The notes under the pieces: model-generated
Told to the model about the DNA's origin: nothing
Seen by the model: only the letters and a program-made list of their open reading frames with translations
Databases searched by the model: none
Origin: an uncultured Acetatifactor sp.
GTDB taxonomy: Bacteria > Bacillota > Clostridia > Lachnospirales > Lachnospiraceae
NCBI GenBank assembly: GCA_904501885.1
Contig: CAJGCP010000049.1
Location: forward strand, 1-10,262
DNA: 10,262 nt
Direction: 5' to 3'
Position numbers and translations under genes: made by a program
Shown here: piece after piece, positions 1 to 5,941 of the stretch
Numbering within the stretch: the stretch's first letter is position 1
How the letters are laid out: each line of letters begins with the position of its first letter

Positions 1-308
1 TGAAATTGTTATACCAATCGCTGCGGGCTTTGGGGCTAGAGAGCATCCCCAATCCCCTGGTACGTGCTGTGTTTGAATGCAAGGTGCTGACTGTGAACGG
101 TGAATTTCCGGGTGTACCTACAGATATGGAATTACATCCGTCTACCAGATATACCCTGGAATACATAATGGGAAGCAGTGTAGAAAAATTGTATACTTTT
201 ACGGTGACTGAAGAGGTTCTGCAGCAGCTTCAGAGGATTTCTGAAAGATATATGAAGTATATCGTAGGAAAAGAGTTCAAAAGTCTGGAAGTTTTGAAAA
301 GTCTATAG
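1..308 (+). CDS. recO: DNA repair protein RecO, C-terminal part (5' end outside window)
   Basis: About 101 codons are visible, in the frame starting at base 3 and ending at TAG 306-308; the start lies upstream of the window. RecO helps load RecA onto SSB-coated single-stranded DNA together with RecR in the RecFOR recombination pathway. The visible part matches the helical C-terminal region of RecO: a run through LRALGLESIPNPLVRAVFE, then VNGEFPGVP, and a terminal helix that includes RISERYMKYIVGKEFKSLE. The CxxC zinc-finger cysteines of many RecO proteins are not seen here: only one Cys is present, in FECKV. The assignment rests on this resemblance and on the neighbourhood, since recO commonly lies just upstream of glyS in Firmicutes. 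A TTG at base 6 could be read as a start, but the frame is open to the window edge, so a truncated gene is the better reading. Confidence 0.8.
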   Translation, partial: KLLYQSLRALGLESIPNPLVRAVFECKVLTVNGEFPGVPTDMELHPSTRYTLEYIMGSSVEKLYTFTVTEEVLQQLQRISERYMKYIVGKEFKSLEVLKSL

Positions 309-324
309 TAATTTGGTAAATATA

Positions 325-339
325 TCAACTCTTAGTTGA
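325..339 (+). repeat. Small inverted repeat between recO and the lipoprotein gene
   Basis: TCAACT (325-330) and AGTTGA (334-339) form perfect 6-bp arms around a 3-base loop, followed by an A-run rather than a T-run. It is therefore not a + strand intrinsic terminator. Its right arm overlaps the predicted -35 box at 336-341. It could be chance or a small operator. Confidence 0.35.
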
Positions 340-364
340 AAAAATACAGTTTGTTTGGTACACT
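336..364 (+). promoter_or_regulatory. Predicted sigma-A promoter upstream of the lipoprotein gene and glyS
   Basis: A -35 box TTGAAA (336-341, 5 of 6 consensus), a 17-base spacer and a -10 box TACACT (359-364, 4 of 6) are preceded by TG one base upstream (356-357), giving an extended -10. The expected start of transcription is near 371, which is the A of the lipoprotein ATG. Read literally this gives a leaderless lipoprotein message, while glyS downstream would be served normally. Confidence 0.5.
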
Positions 365-370
365 AGGTGA

Positions 371-970
371 ATGAAAAATAAATTTAAAATGATATTTAAT
401 TTCAGATGGCTGAATTTGCTTTTCGTATTTGTCCTTTTTATCGGTGGATGTGGAACAACCGGCGATATACAGGAAACCACTTTGACCATTCGTAAAAATG
501 GACAGGTGACACACCGTATGGTAGACTATCTTGATAAGGATTACTACGATTACAATGAATTATTAGAGATGGTTCAACGGGAAGTGGAGTCCTTTGAACA
601 GGGGGGAGTTTCTTTTAAAGACTCCCATTGGTCTGCAGATGGAAGTAATCGTGTTATGATTCAGCTTTCTTTTTCGGATTGTGATGTTTATTCTGCTTTT
701 TCTCAAGAATTGCTTTTTTATGGAACAGTAGCAGAAGCATTGGACAGAAAAATCATAGGAAATGTGATGTTCACTCATGGGGAGGATGGAACAAGCCTAT
801 CCGAGACTGACCTACTTCAAATGAGTAACAGTAAAATTTTGATTACGGATGTTAAGGCACTGATTGAATGCCCTGGAAATCCGAATTATTATAGCCCGGG
901 AATTGTGGTGAGGGAAGATGGTATTGTAGACACCTCCAATTCTGAGGGAAGGATGTATGCGGTTTATTAA
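371..970 (+). CDS. Uncharacterised lipoprotein, 199 aa
   Basis: The N-terminus is a lipoprotein signal peptide: basic residues K2, K4, K6 and R12, a hydrophobic core at about 14-24 (LNLLFVFVLFI) and a lipobox ending GGC with Cys27 as the acylation site. The mature protein should be anchored to the outer face of the membrane. The mature part starts with a beta-like TTLTIRKNGQVTH segment, then the acidic and aromatic DYLDKDYYDYNELLEMV, and ends with an extended region of about 40 residues containing VVREDGIVDT. I recognise this style from small lipoproteins next to recO or glyS in Lachnospiraceae but know no function or named domain. The start is unsure: ATG 371 is the first possible one, as an in-frame stop lies just before it at 368, but the purine-rich AGGTGA (365-370) directly abuts it. 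ATG 389 (residue 7) would also leave a workable signal peptide. It ends 37 bases before glyS and is probably cotranscribed with it. Confidence 0.8.
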   Translation: MKNKFKMIFNFRWLNLLFVFVLFIGGCGTTGDIQETTLTIRKNGQVTHRMVDYLDKDYYDYNELLEMVQREVESFEQGGVSFKDSHWSADGSNRVMIQLSFSDCDVYSAFSQELLFYGTVAEALDRKIIGNVMFTHGEDGTSLSETDLLQMSNSKILITDVKALIECPGNPNYYSPGIVVREDGIVDTSNSEGRMYAVY

Positions 971-1007
971 ACCGATGAATATAAACATACAAGAAAGAGG
1001 TTATAAA

Positions 1008-2396
1008 ATGGAAAAGACAATGGAAAAAATCGTTGCTTTGGCAAAAGCCAGAGGATTCGTGTATCCCGGCTCCGAGATTTACGGAGGACTTGCGAATACT
1101 TGGGATTACGGTAACTTGGGCGTGGAACTGAAGAATAACGTAAAGCGCGCATGGTGGCAGAAGTTCGTACAGGAGAATCCTTACAATGTAGGTGTGGACT
1201 GTGCGATTCTGATGAATCCCCAGACCTGGGTGGCGAGTGGTCACTTGGGTGGCTTCTCTGATCCTTTGATGGATTGTAAGGAGTGTAAGGAGCGTTTCCG
1301 TGCAGATAAATTGATTGAGGATTTCTGTGCTGACAACGGCATCGAATTGAACGAAAGCGTAGACGGCTGGAGCCAGGAGCAGATGAAGGCATTTGTAGAG
1401 GAGAAGAATATCCCCTGTCCTTCCTGTGGCAAGCATAATTTCACCGATATCCGTCAGTTCAACCTTATGTTCAAGACCTTCCAGGGTGTTACTGAAGATG
1501 CGAAGAATACCGTATATCTTCGTCCTGAGACTGCACAGGGTATCTTTGTAAACTTTAAGAATGTACAGAGAACCTCCCGTAAGAAAATTCCTTTTGGTAT
1601 TGCACAGATTGGTAAGTCTTTCCGTAATGAGATCACTCCCGGTAACTTTACCTTCCGTACCAGAGAGTTCGAGCAGATGGAATTGGAATTCTTCTGTGAG
1701 CCCGGTACCGATATGGATTGGTTCCATTATTGGAGAGCATTCTGTCGTGATTGGTTGTTGTCCTTAGGTATGAAGGAAGAGGAGATGAGACTCCGTGATC
1801 ACAGTCCTGAAGAACTGTCCTTCTACAGCAAGGGTACCACTGACATCGAGTTCCTGTTCCCCTTCGGTTGGGGCGAACTTTGGGGCATCGCTGATAGAAC
1901 TGACTACGACTTGACACAGCATCAGAATGTATCCAAAGAGGATATGAGCTATTTTGATGATGAGAAGAAAGAAAAATATGTACCTTATGTAGTAGAGCCT
2001 TCTTTGGGTGCAGACCGTGTGGTTTTAGCTTTCTTGTGTGCAGCTTATGATGAGGAAGAATTGGAAGGTGGCGATGTGCGTACCGTCCTTCGTTTCCATC
2101 CTGCATTGGCGCCTGTAAAGATTGGTGTGCTTCCTCTTTCCAAGAAGTTAAATGAGGGCGCAGAGAAGATTTATATGGACCTTTGCAAGAAGTACAACTG
2201 CGAGTTCGACGACAGAGGTAATATCGGTAAGAGATATCGTCGTCAGGACGAAATCGGTACTCCTTTCTGTATCACTTACGACTTCGAATCTGAGACAGAT
2301 GGTTGTGTCACCATTCGGTTCCGTGATTCCATGGAGCAGGAGAGAGTGGCAATTGCAGATTTGGACGCATATTTTGCAGATAAATTCACATTCTAA
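1008..2396 (+). CDS. glyS: Glycine--tRNA ligase, single-chain type, 462 aa
   Basis: This is the dimeric (alpha2) class II glycyl-tRNA synthetase, which charges tRNA-Gly with glycine using ATP in the cytoplasm. It is not the two-gene alpha/beta enzyme. Visible in order: the N-terminal KARGFVYPGSEIYGG and WDYGNLGVELKNN segments (about 14-44); an inserted region with paired cysteines C90/C93 and C137/C140, likely a zinc site; the RPETAQGIF block (172-180); motif 2, FRNE at 205-208 followed by FRTREFEQME (216-225); motif 3, SLGADR (332-337); and the anticodon-binding domain from about 360 to the end (HPALAPVKIGVLPL onward). The length fits the family. ATG 1008 is chosen because AGAGG (996-1000) lies 7 bases upstream and the protein then starts as family members do. 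An upstream in-frame ATG at 957 would overlap the lipoprotein gene and add residues foreign to the family. No T-box leader precedes it. Confidence 0.97.
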   Translation: MEKTMEKIVALAKARGFVYPGSEIYGGLANTWDYGNLGVELKNNVKRAWWQKFVQENPYNVGVDCAILMNPQTWVASGHLGGFSDPLMDCKECKERFRADKLIEDFCADNGIELNESVDGWSQEQMKAFVEEKNIPCPSCGKHNFTDIRQFNLMFKTFQGVTEDAKNTVYLRPETAQGIFVNFKNVQRTSRKKIPFGIAQIGKSFRNEITPGNFTFRTREFEQMELEFFCEPGTDMDWFHYWRAFCRDWLLSLGMKEEEMRLRDHSPEELSFYSKGTTDIEFLFPFGWGELWGIADRTDYDLTQHQNVSKEDMSYFDDEKKEKYVPYVVEPSLGADRVVLAFLCAAYDEEELEGGDVRTVLRFHPALAPVKIGVLPLSKKLNEGAEKIYMDLCKKYNCEFDDRGNIGKRYRRQDEIGTPFCITYDFESETDGCVTIRFRDSMEQERVAIADLDAYFADKFTF

Positions 2397-2416
2397 AAAG
2401 GATAGACTTTTGTGAA

Positions 2417-2446
2417 GTAATTTCTAGTAGAAAATGTAAATTACAT
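2417..2446 (+). promoter_or_regulatory. Two abutting 13-bp palindromes upstream of the gap promoter (candidate operator)
   Basis: TTTCTAGTAGAAA (2421-2433) and ATGTAAATTACAT (2434-2446) are each perfect 6-bp inverted repeats around a single central base, and they touch with no gap. A larger dyad, GTAATTT (2417-2423) with AAATTAC (2438-2444), overlaps both. The block ends one base before the predicted -35 box at 2448. One-base loops make RNA hairpins of the small palindromes impossible, so a DNA site for dimeric regulators is more likely than a terminator. No regulator is identified. Confidence 0.5.
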
Positions 2447-2447
2447 C

Positions 2448-2476
2448 TTGAAATCTACGGAAATATTATGTAAAAT
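2448..2476 (+). promoter_or_regulatory. Predicted sigma-A promoter of gap
   Basis: TTGAAA (2448-2453) and TAAAAT (2471-2476) each match consensus at 5 of 6 positions, with an ideal 17-base spacer. Transcription would start near 2483, leaving a leader of about 90 bases before the gap ATG. A TTGACA at 2495-2500 has no acceptable -10 box at the right distance and is less likely to be used. Confidence 0.7.
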
Positions 2477-2573
2477 AGGGATGCTGATAAAATTTTGACA
2501 ATCTGATAGCTTGTGAGGAGAAAATTCAGTTTGGCAAAACAATATAAAAATTAAATTTTAGGAGGAAACTAAA

Positions 2574-3587
2574 ATGGCAGTAAGAGTAGCAATTAATGGT
2601 TTTGGCCGTATTGGTCGTCTTGCATTCAGACAGATGTTTGATGCAGAAGGTTATGAGGTAGTAGCAATCAACGATTTGACCAGCCCCAGCATGTTGGCAC
2701 ATCTGTTGAAGTATGACTCTTCTCAGGGTAAGTACAAATATGCAAGCACAGTAGAAGCTGGCGAGGACAGCATCACTGTTAACGGCAAGACCATCACAAT
2801 TTATAAAGAAGCAGACGCTTCCAAGCTTCCTTGGGGCGAGTTGAAGGTAGATGTAGTTCTTGAGTGTACCGGTTTCTATACTTCTAAGGACAAGGCAAGC
2901 GCTCATATCACCGCTGGTGCTCGTAAGGTAGTTATCTCTGCACCCGCTGGTAATGACCTTCCTACCATCGTATACAATGTTAACCACAAGACCTTGAAGC
3001 CCGAAGATACCGTTATCTCCGCAGCTTCTTGTACAACCAACTGCTTGGCACCTATGGCTAAGGCATTGAACGATTTCGCACCTATCCAGGCTGGTATCAT
3101 GACCACTGTTCACGCATATACAGGTGACCAGATGATCCTTGATGGTCCTCAGAGAAAGGGCGACCTCAGAAGAAGCCGTGCAGGCGCTTGCAACATCGTT
3201 CCTAACTCTACAGGTGCTGCAAAGGCAATCGGCCTTGTTATCCCTGAATTGAACGGCAAGTTGATCGGTTCTGCTCAGCGTGTTCCTACCCCTACAGGTT
3301 CTACCACTATCTTGGTTGCAACTGTAAAGGGCGAGGTTACCAAGGAAGGTATCAACGCTGCAATGAAGGCTGCTGCAACAGAGTCCTTCGAGTACAACAC
3401 TGACGAAATCGTATCTTCCGATATCATCGGTAGCACCGCTGGTTCCATCTTTGATGCAACTCAGACCATGGTTACCAAGATGGAAGATGGCAACTCTTTG
3501 GTACAGGTTGTTTCTTGGTATGACAACGAGAACAGCTACACCTCTCAGATGGTTCGTACTATTAAGTACTTCAGCGAGTTGGCATAA
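2574..3587 (+). CDS. gap: Glyceraldehyde-3-phosphate dehydrogenase, type I, 337 aa
   Basis: This enzyme oxidises and phosphorylates glyceraldehyde-3-phosphate to 1,3-bisphosphoglycerate, reducing NAD+, in cytoplasmic glycolysis. The Rossmann N-terminus has the GFGRIGR nucleotide-binding loop (9-15) and ND at 33-34, where Asp at the end of the second strand suggests NAD rather than NADP use. The catalytic cysteine is C153 in ASCTTNCLAP, and its partner is H180 in TTVHAYTGDQ. The catalytic domain continues through SRAGACNIVPNSTGAAKAI (201-219) and ends with WYDNENSYTSQMV (315-327). The length is normal. A strong AGGAGG (2560-2565) lies 8 bases before the ATG. It is the first gene of the gap-pgk-tpiA cluster and has its own promoter. 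No cggR-like repressor gene precedes it here, unlike in Bacillus subtilis. Confidence 0.98.
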   Translation: MAVRVAINGFGRIGRLAFRQMFDAEGYEVVAINDLTSPSMLAHLLKYDSSQGKYKYASTVEAGEDSITVNGKTITIYKEADASKLPWGELKVDVVLECTGFYTSKDKASAHITAGARKVVISAPAGNDLPTIVYNVNHKTLKPEDTVISAASCTTNCLAPMAKALNDFAPIQAGIMTTVHAYTGDQMILDGPQRKGDLRRSRAGACNIVPNSTGAAKAIGLVIPELNGKLIGSAQRVPTPTGSTTILVATVKGEVTKEGINAAMKAAATESFEYNTDEIVSSDIIGSTAGSIFDATQTMVTKMEDGNSLVQVVSWYDNENSYTSQMVRTIKYFSELA

Positions 3588-3607
3588 GCTTAAACAAAAA
3601 ATATTAT
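3579..3607 (+). promoter_or_regulatory. Predicted internal promoter for pgk-tpiA
   Basis: TTGGCA (3579-3584) and TATTAT (3602-3607) each match sigma-A consensus at 5 of 6 positions with a 17-base spacer. The -35 box is also the last two gap codons (Leu-Ala). Transcription would start near 3614, just before the hairpin at 3621. This would let pgk and tpiA be expressed apart from gap. Confidence 0.55.
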
Positions 3608-3620
3608 GATGTGACCTATT

Positions 3621-3644
3621 GGGTCCGGTCTTAGGGCCGGACCC
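3621..3644 (+). terminator. Strong hairpin in the gap-pgk spacer (attenuator or mRNA stabiliser rather than full terminator)
   Basis: GGGTCCGGTC (3621-3630) pairs with GGCCGGACCC (3635-3644) around a TTAG loop, a 10-bp stem with one G-T pair. Only three T residues follow (3645-3647), so it should terminate weakly if at all. It could protect the 3' end of a gap-only message, attenuate read-through into pgk, or cap the 5' end of a transcript from the internal promoter. The type label is the nearest available; the structure is seen, the role is inferred. Confidence 0.7.
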
Positions 3645-3672
3645 TTTAGACTATATCAAAAGGAGATAGAAA

Positions 3673-4896
3673 ATGGGATTGAATAAGAAGTCCGTTGATG
3701 ATATCAACGCAAAGGGAAAAAGAGTTTTAGTTAGATGTGATTTTAACGTGCCTTTAAAGAATGGTGAAATTACGGATGAGACCAGAATTGTTGCTGCACT
3801 TCCTACCATCAAGAAATTGATTGCAGATGGCGGTAAAGTAATTCTTTGCTCTCACTTAGGAAAAGTAAAAGAAGGTCCCAATGAGGGAGAATCTTTGGCT
3901 GCAGTGGCAGTAAGACTTTCTGAGAAACTTGGTCAGGAAGTGGTATTTGTATCCGATTACAATGTGACCGGTGAAGCTGCAACCAAGGCAGTGGCTGAAA
4001 TGAAGGAAGGAGATGTAGTGCTTCTTCAGAATACCCGTTTCCGTGGCAAAGAAGAGACCAAGAACGGCGAAGAATTCAGCAAGGAATTGGCTGATTTGGC
4101 AGATATGTATGTATGCGACGCATTCGGTTCTTCCCACAGAGCTCATGCTTCTGTAGAGGGCGTAACTAAGTTCATCAGCGCGAAGGGCGGCGAGAATGTG
4201 GTTGGATATCTGATGCAGAAGGAAATTGATTTCCTTGGCAACGCAGTGGAGAATCCTGTAAGACCTTTTGTGGCAATCCTTGGTGGTGCTAAGGTTGCTG
4301 ATAAGTTGAATGTTATTTCTAACCTGTTGGAGAAATGTGATACCCTTATCATCGGTGGTGGTATGGCATATACCTTCCTGAAGGCACAGGGCTATGAAAT
4401 CGGTACTTCTTTGGTAGATATGGAGAAACTTGATTATTGTAAGGAAATGCTGGAAAAAGCTGAGAAGCTTGGCAAGAAGTTGTTGCTTCCTGTAGATGCA
4501 GCAACCATCGCAGAATTCCCCAATCCTATCGATGCTCCCGTAGAGGTAATTGTGAAGGGCTCTGAGGAAATTCCTGCAGACAGAATGGGTTGCGATATCG
4601 GTCCTAAGACCGCTGAACTTTACGCAGAAGCTGTAAAGAGCGCTAAAACCGTTGTTTGGAACGGACCTATGGGTGTGTTTGAGAATCCTATCTTGGCAAA
4701 GGGTACCATTGCAGTAGCAAAGGCTTTGTCCGAGACAGATGCAATCACTATCATTGGTGGTGGTGACTCTGCAGCAGCTGTAAATCAGCTTGGTTTTGCT
4801 GACAAGATGAGCCACATCTCTACAGGTGGCGGTGCTTCCCTGGAATTCCTTGAGGGCAAGGTACTTCCCGGTGTGGCTGCAGCTGACGACAAGTAA
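3673..4896 (+). CDS. pgk: Phosphoglycerate kinase, 407 aa
   Basis: This enzyme transfers the acyl phosphate of 1,3-bisphosphoglycerate to ADP, making ATP and 3-phosphoglycerate, directly after Gap in glycolysis. The N-terminal substrate domain shows RVLVRCDFNVPL (17-28, with D23 and N25), R38, SHLG (60-63), NTRF (120-123) and DAFGSSHRAHAS (149-160), all at the sites expected for 3-phosphoglycerate binding. The nucleotide domain shows GGAKVADK (204-211), the glycine run IIGGGMAYTF (226-235), WNGPMGVFE (329-337), GGGDSAAA (362-369) and a closing STGGGASLEFLEGK (383-396). Length is in the usual 390-420 range. AGGAGA (3661-3666) lies 6 bases before the ATG. SHLGKVKEG replaces the more common SHLGRPKG, a variation of the flexible loop rather than of the binding residues named above. 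It sits 85 bases after gap and 47 before tpiA. Confidence 0.98.
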   Translation: MGLNKKSVDDINAKGKRVLVRCDFNVPLKNGEITDETRIVAALPTIKKLIADGGKVILCSHLGKVKEGPNEGESLAAVAVRLSEKLGQEVVFVSDYNVTGEAATKAVAEMKEGDVVLLQNTRFRGKEETKNGEEFSKELADLADMYVCDAFGSSHRAHASVEGVTKFISAKGGENVVGYLMQKEIDFLGNAVENPVRPFVAILGGAKVADKLNVISNLLEKCDTLIIGGGMAYTFLKAQGYEIGTSLVDMEKLDYCKEMLEKAEKLGKKLLLPVDAATIAEFPNPIDAPVEVIVKGSEEIPADRMGCDIGPKTAELYAEAVKSAKTVVWNGPMGVFENPILAKGTIAVAKALSETDAITIIGGGDSAAAVNQLGFADKMSHISTGGGASLEFLEGKVLPGVAAADDK

Positions 4897-4943
4897 TTCG
4901 GCGACGGATTAAGCAAACGAATCTAAGAAAAGAGGACATAAAA

Positions 4944-5693
4944 ATGGCAAGAAAGAAAATCATTGCCGGTAACTGGAAGATGAATATGACTCCCAGTCAG
5001 GCGGTAGAATTGGTTAATACATTAAAGCCCCTTGTAGTAAATGACGAAGTAGACGTAGTATTCTGCGTACCTGCCATCGACATCATCCCTGCGATGGAAG
5101 CAGCAAAGGGTTCCAATATCAATATTGGTGCAGAGAATATGTATTTTGAGGAGAAGGGTGCTTACACCGGTGAAATTTCTCCTGAAATGCTTGTAGATGC
5201 AGGTGTGAAGTATGTAATCATCGGTCACTCAGAGAGACGCGAGTACTTCGCAGAGACAGATGAGACTGTCAATAAGAAGGTTTTGAAAGCAATTGAGCAC
5301 AGTATTACCCCCATCATCTGCTGTGGTGAGACATTGACTCAGAGAGAGCAGGGCGTTACCATCGATTTCATCCGCCAGCAGATTAAGATTGCATTCTTGA
5401 ATGTGGCTGCAGCAGATGCAGCAAATACCGTTATTGCATACGAACCTATCTGGGCAATCGGTACCGGTAAGGTGGCTACCACAGAGCAGGCACAGGAAGT
5501 ATGTAAGGCAATCCGTGATTGCATCGCAGAGATCTATGATGATGCTACTGCAGCAGCAATCCGCATCCAGTACGGCGGCTCTGTTTCCGCATCCAGCGCA
5601 CCTGAGTTGTTTGCACAGGCAGACATCGACGGTGGTCTGGTAGGTGGTGCGTCCCTGAAGCCTGATTTTGGCAAGATTGTGAACTATAAATAA
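4944..5693 (+). CDS. tpiA: Triose-phosphate isomerase, 249 aa
   Basis: This TIM-barrel enzyme interconverts dihydroxyacetone phosphate and glyceraldehyde-3-phosphate, feeding the Gap reaction. The catalytic set is complete: K12 in GNWKMN (9-14), H95 in IIGHSERR (92-99) and E167 in AYEPIWAIGTGK (165-176). The flexible lid that closes over the active site is the AIGTGKVAT part of that segment. The phosphate-binding YGGSV (210-214) and GGLVGGASL (230-238) are present. Length matches the family. The ribosome site AGAGGA (4931-4936) is 7 bases upstream of the ATG. It is the last gene of the cluster: a hairpin covers its stop codon and an intrinsic terminator lies about 55 bases downstream. No gpmI or eno follows, although gpm often follows tpiA in Firmicutes. 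Confidence 0.98.
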   Translation: MARKKIIAGNWKMNMTPSQAVELVNTLKPLVVNDEVDVVFCVPAIDIIPAMEAAKGSNINIGAENMYFEEKGAYTGEISPEMLVDAGVKYVIIGHSERREYFAETDETVNKKVLKAIEHSITPIICCGETLTQREQGVTIDFIRQQIKIAFLNVAAADAANTVIAYEPIWAIGTGKVATTEQAQEVCKAIRDCIAEIYDDATAAAIRIQYGGSVSASSAPELFAQADIDGGLVGGASLKPDFGKIVNYK

Positions 5694-5709
5694 CTTCGTC
5701 ATTTATAGT
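5683..5709 (+). repeat. Inverted repeat spanning the tpiA stop codon
   Basis: ACTATAAAT (5683-5691) and ATTTATAGT (5701-5709) are perfect 9-bp arms around a 9-base loop. The TAA stop (5691-5693) sits at the top of the left arm. No T-run follows, so it is not itself an intrinsic terminator. It may shape the 3' end of the message or be a chance AT-rich repeat. Confidence 0.5.
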
Positions 5710-5748
5710 CAAGAACAATACACAATATAATATTTTGATTTCAGTAAT

Positions 5749-5783
5749 AAAAAGACAAAAGGTTTTGGCCTTTTGTCTTTTTT
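5749..5783 (+). terminator. Intrinsic terminator of the gap-pgk-tpiA cluster
   Basis: AAAGACAAAAGG (5751-5762) pairs perfectly with CCTTTTGTCTTT (5769-5780) around the loop TTTTGG, and the right arm runs into a T6 tract (5778-5783). Stem, loop and T-run are all typical of Rho-independent termination. The matching A-run on the left gives a similar shape on the other strand, but no minus-strand gene is present to use it. Confidence 0.92.
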
Positions 5784-5867
5784 GCATGTATTGATGAAAA
5801 TAATGCAAGAGATGTATCGTTAGTACAAGGTTTTGTATTTATTTATCAACAAAATTTTTTCCTGAAA

Positions 5868-5876
5868 TGTTATAAT
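5868..5876 (+). promoter_or_regulatory. Predicted extended -10 promoter of the TIM-barrel gene
   Basis: TGTTATAAT (5868-5876) is a perfect extended -10 element: TG, one base, then consensus TATAAT. No recognisable -35 box lies 16-18 bases upstream, which is common for extended -10 promoters. Transcription would start near 5883, leaving a leader of roughly 60 bases. The rest of the 158-base gap after the terminator (5784-5941) holds only a small 5-bp inverted repeat, TACAA/TTGTA at 5824-5837. Confidence 0.6.
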
Positions 5877-5941
5877 AAGTATTGTAACTATTATGCTATT
5901 GAATTTATAAAATATGAATCATCGGAGGGTGGAATAGACGT

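Noticed and set aside
957..1007. Upstream in-frame ATG at 957 as the glyS start
   Set aside because: It overlaps the end of the lipoprotein gene, has no ribosome binding site, and adds 17 residues unlike the family N-terminus. ATG 1008 has AGAGG 7 bases upstream.
852..1727. Long minus-strand open frame of 291 codons across the lipoprotein-glyS junction
   Set aside because: It lies opposite the well-conserved glyS catalytic domain, has no family resemblance, and no minus-strand promoter or ribosome site was seen. It is a by-product of codon use.
2395..2411. Possible terminator after glyS (AAAAG ... CTTTT)
   Set aside because: The stem is only 5 bp, nearly all A-T, with no usable T-run. No convincing terminator was found between glyS and the gap promoter.
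3856..4815. Long minus-strand open frame of 319 codons opposite pgk
   Set aside because: It is fully antisense to a conserved pgk with every motif intact. The translated protein is Cys, His and Ser rich without domain pattern.
5926..5940. AGGGTGGAATAGACG resembles the conserved T-box sequence AGGGTGGNACCGCG
   Set aside because: Only the first part matches. It is immediately before an ATG with no terminator or antiterminator after it, the predicted leader is about 60 bases, and the downstream gene is not a synthetase or amino acid gene. It is better read as the ribosome binding site.
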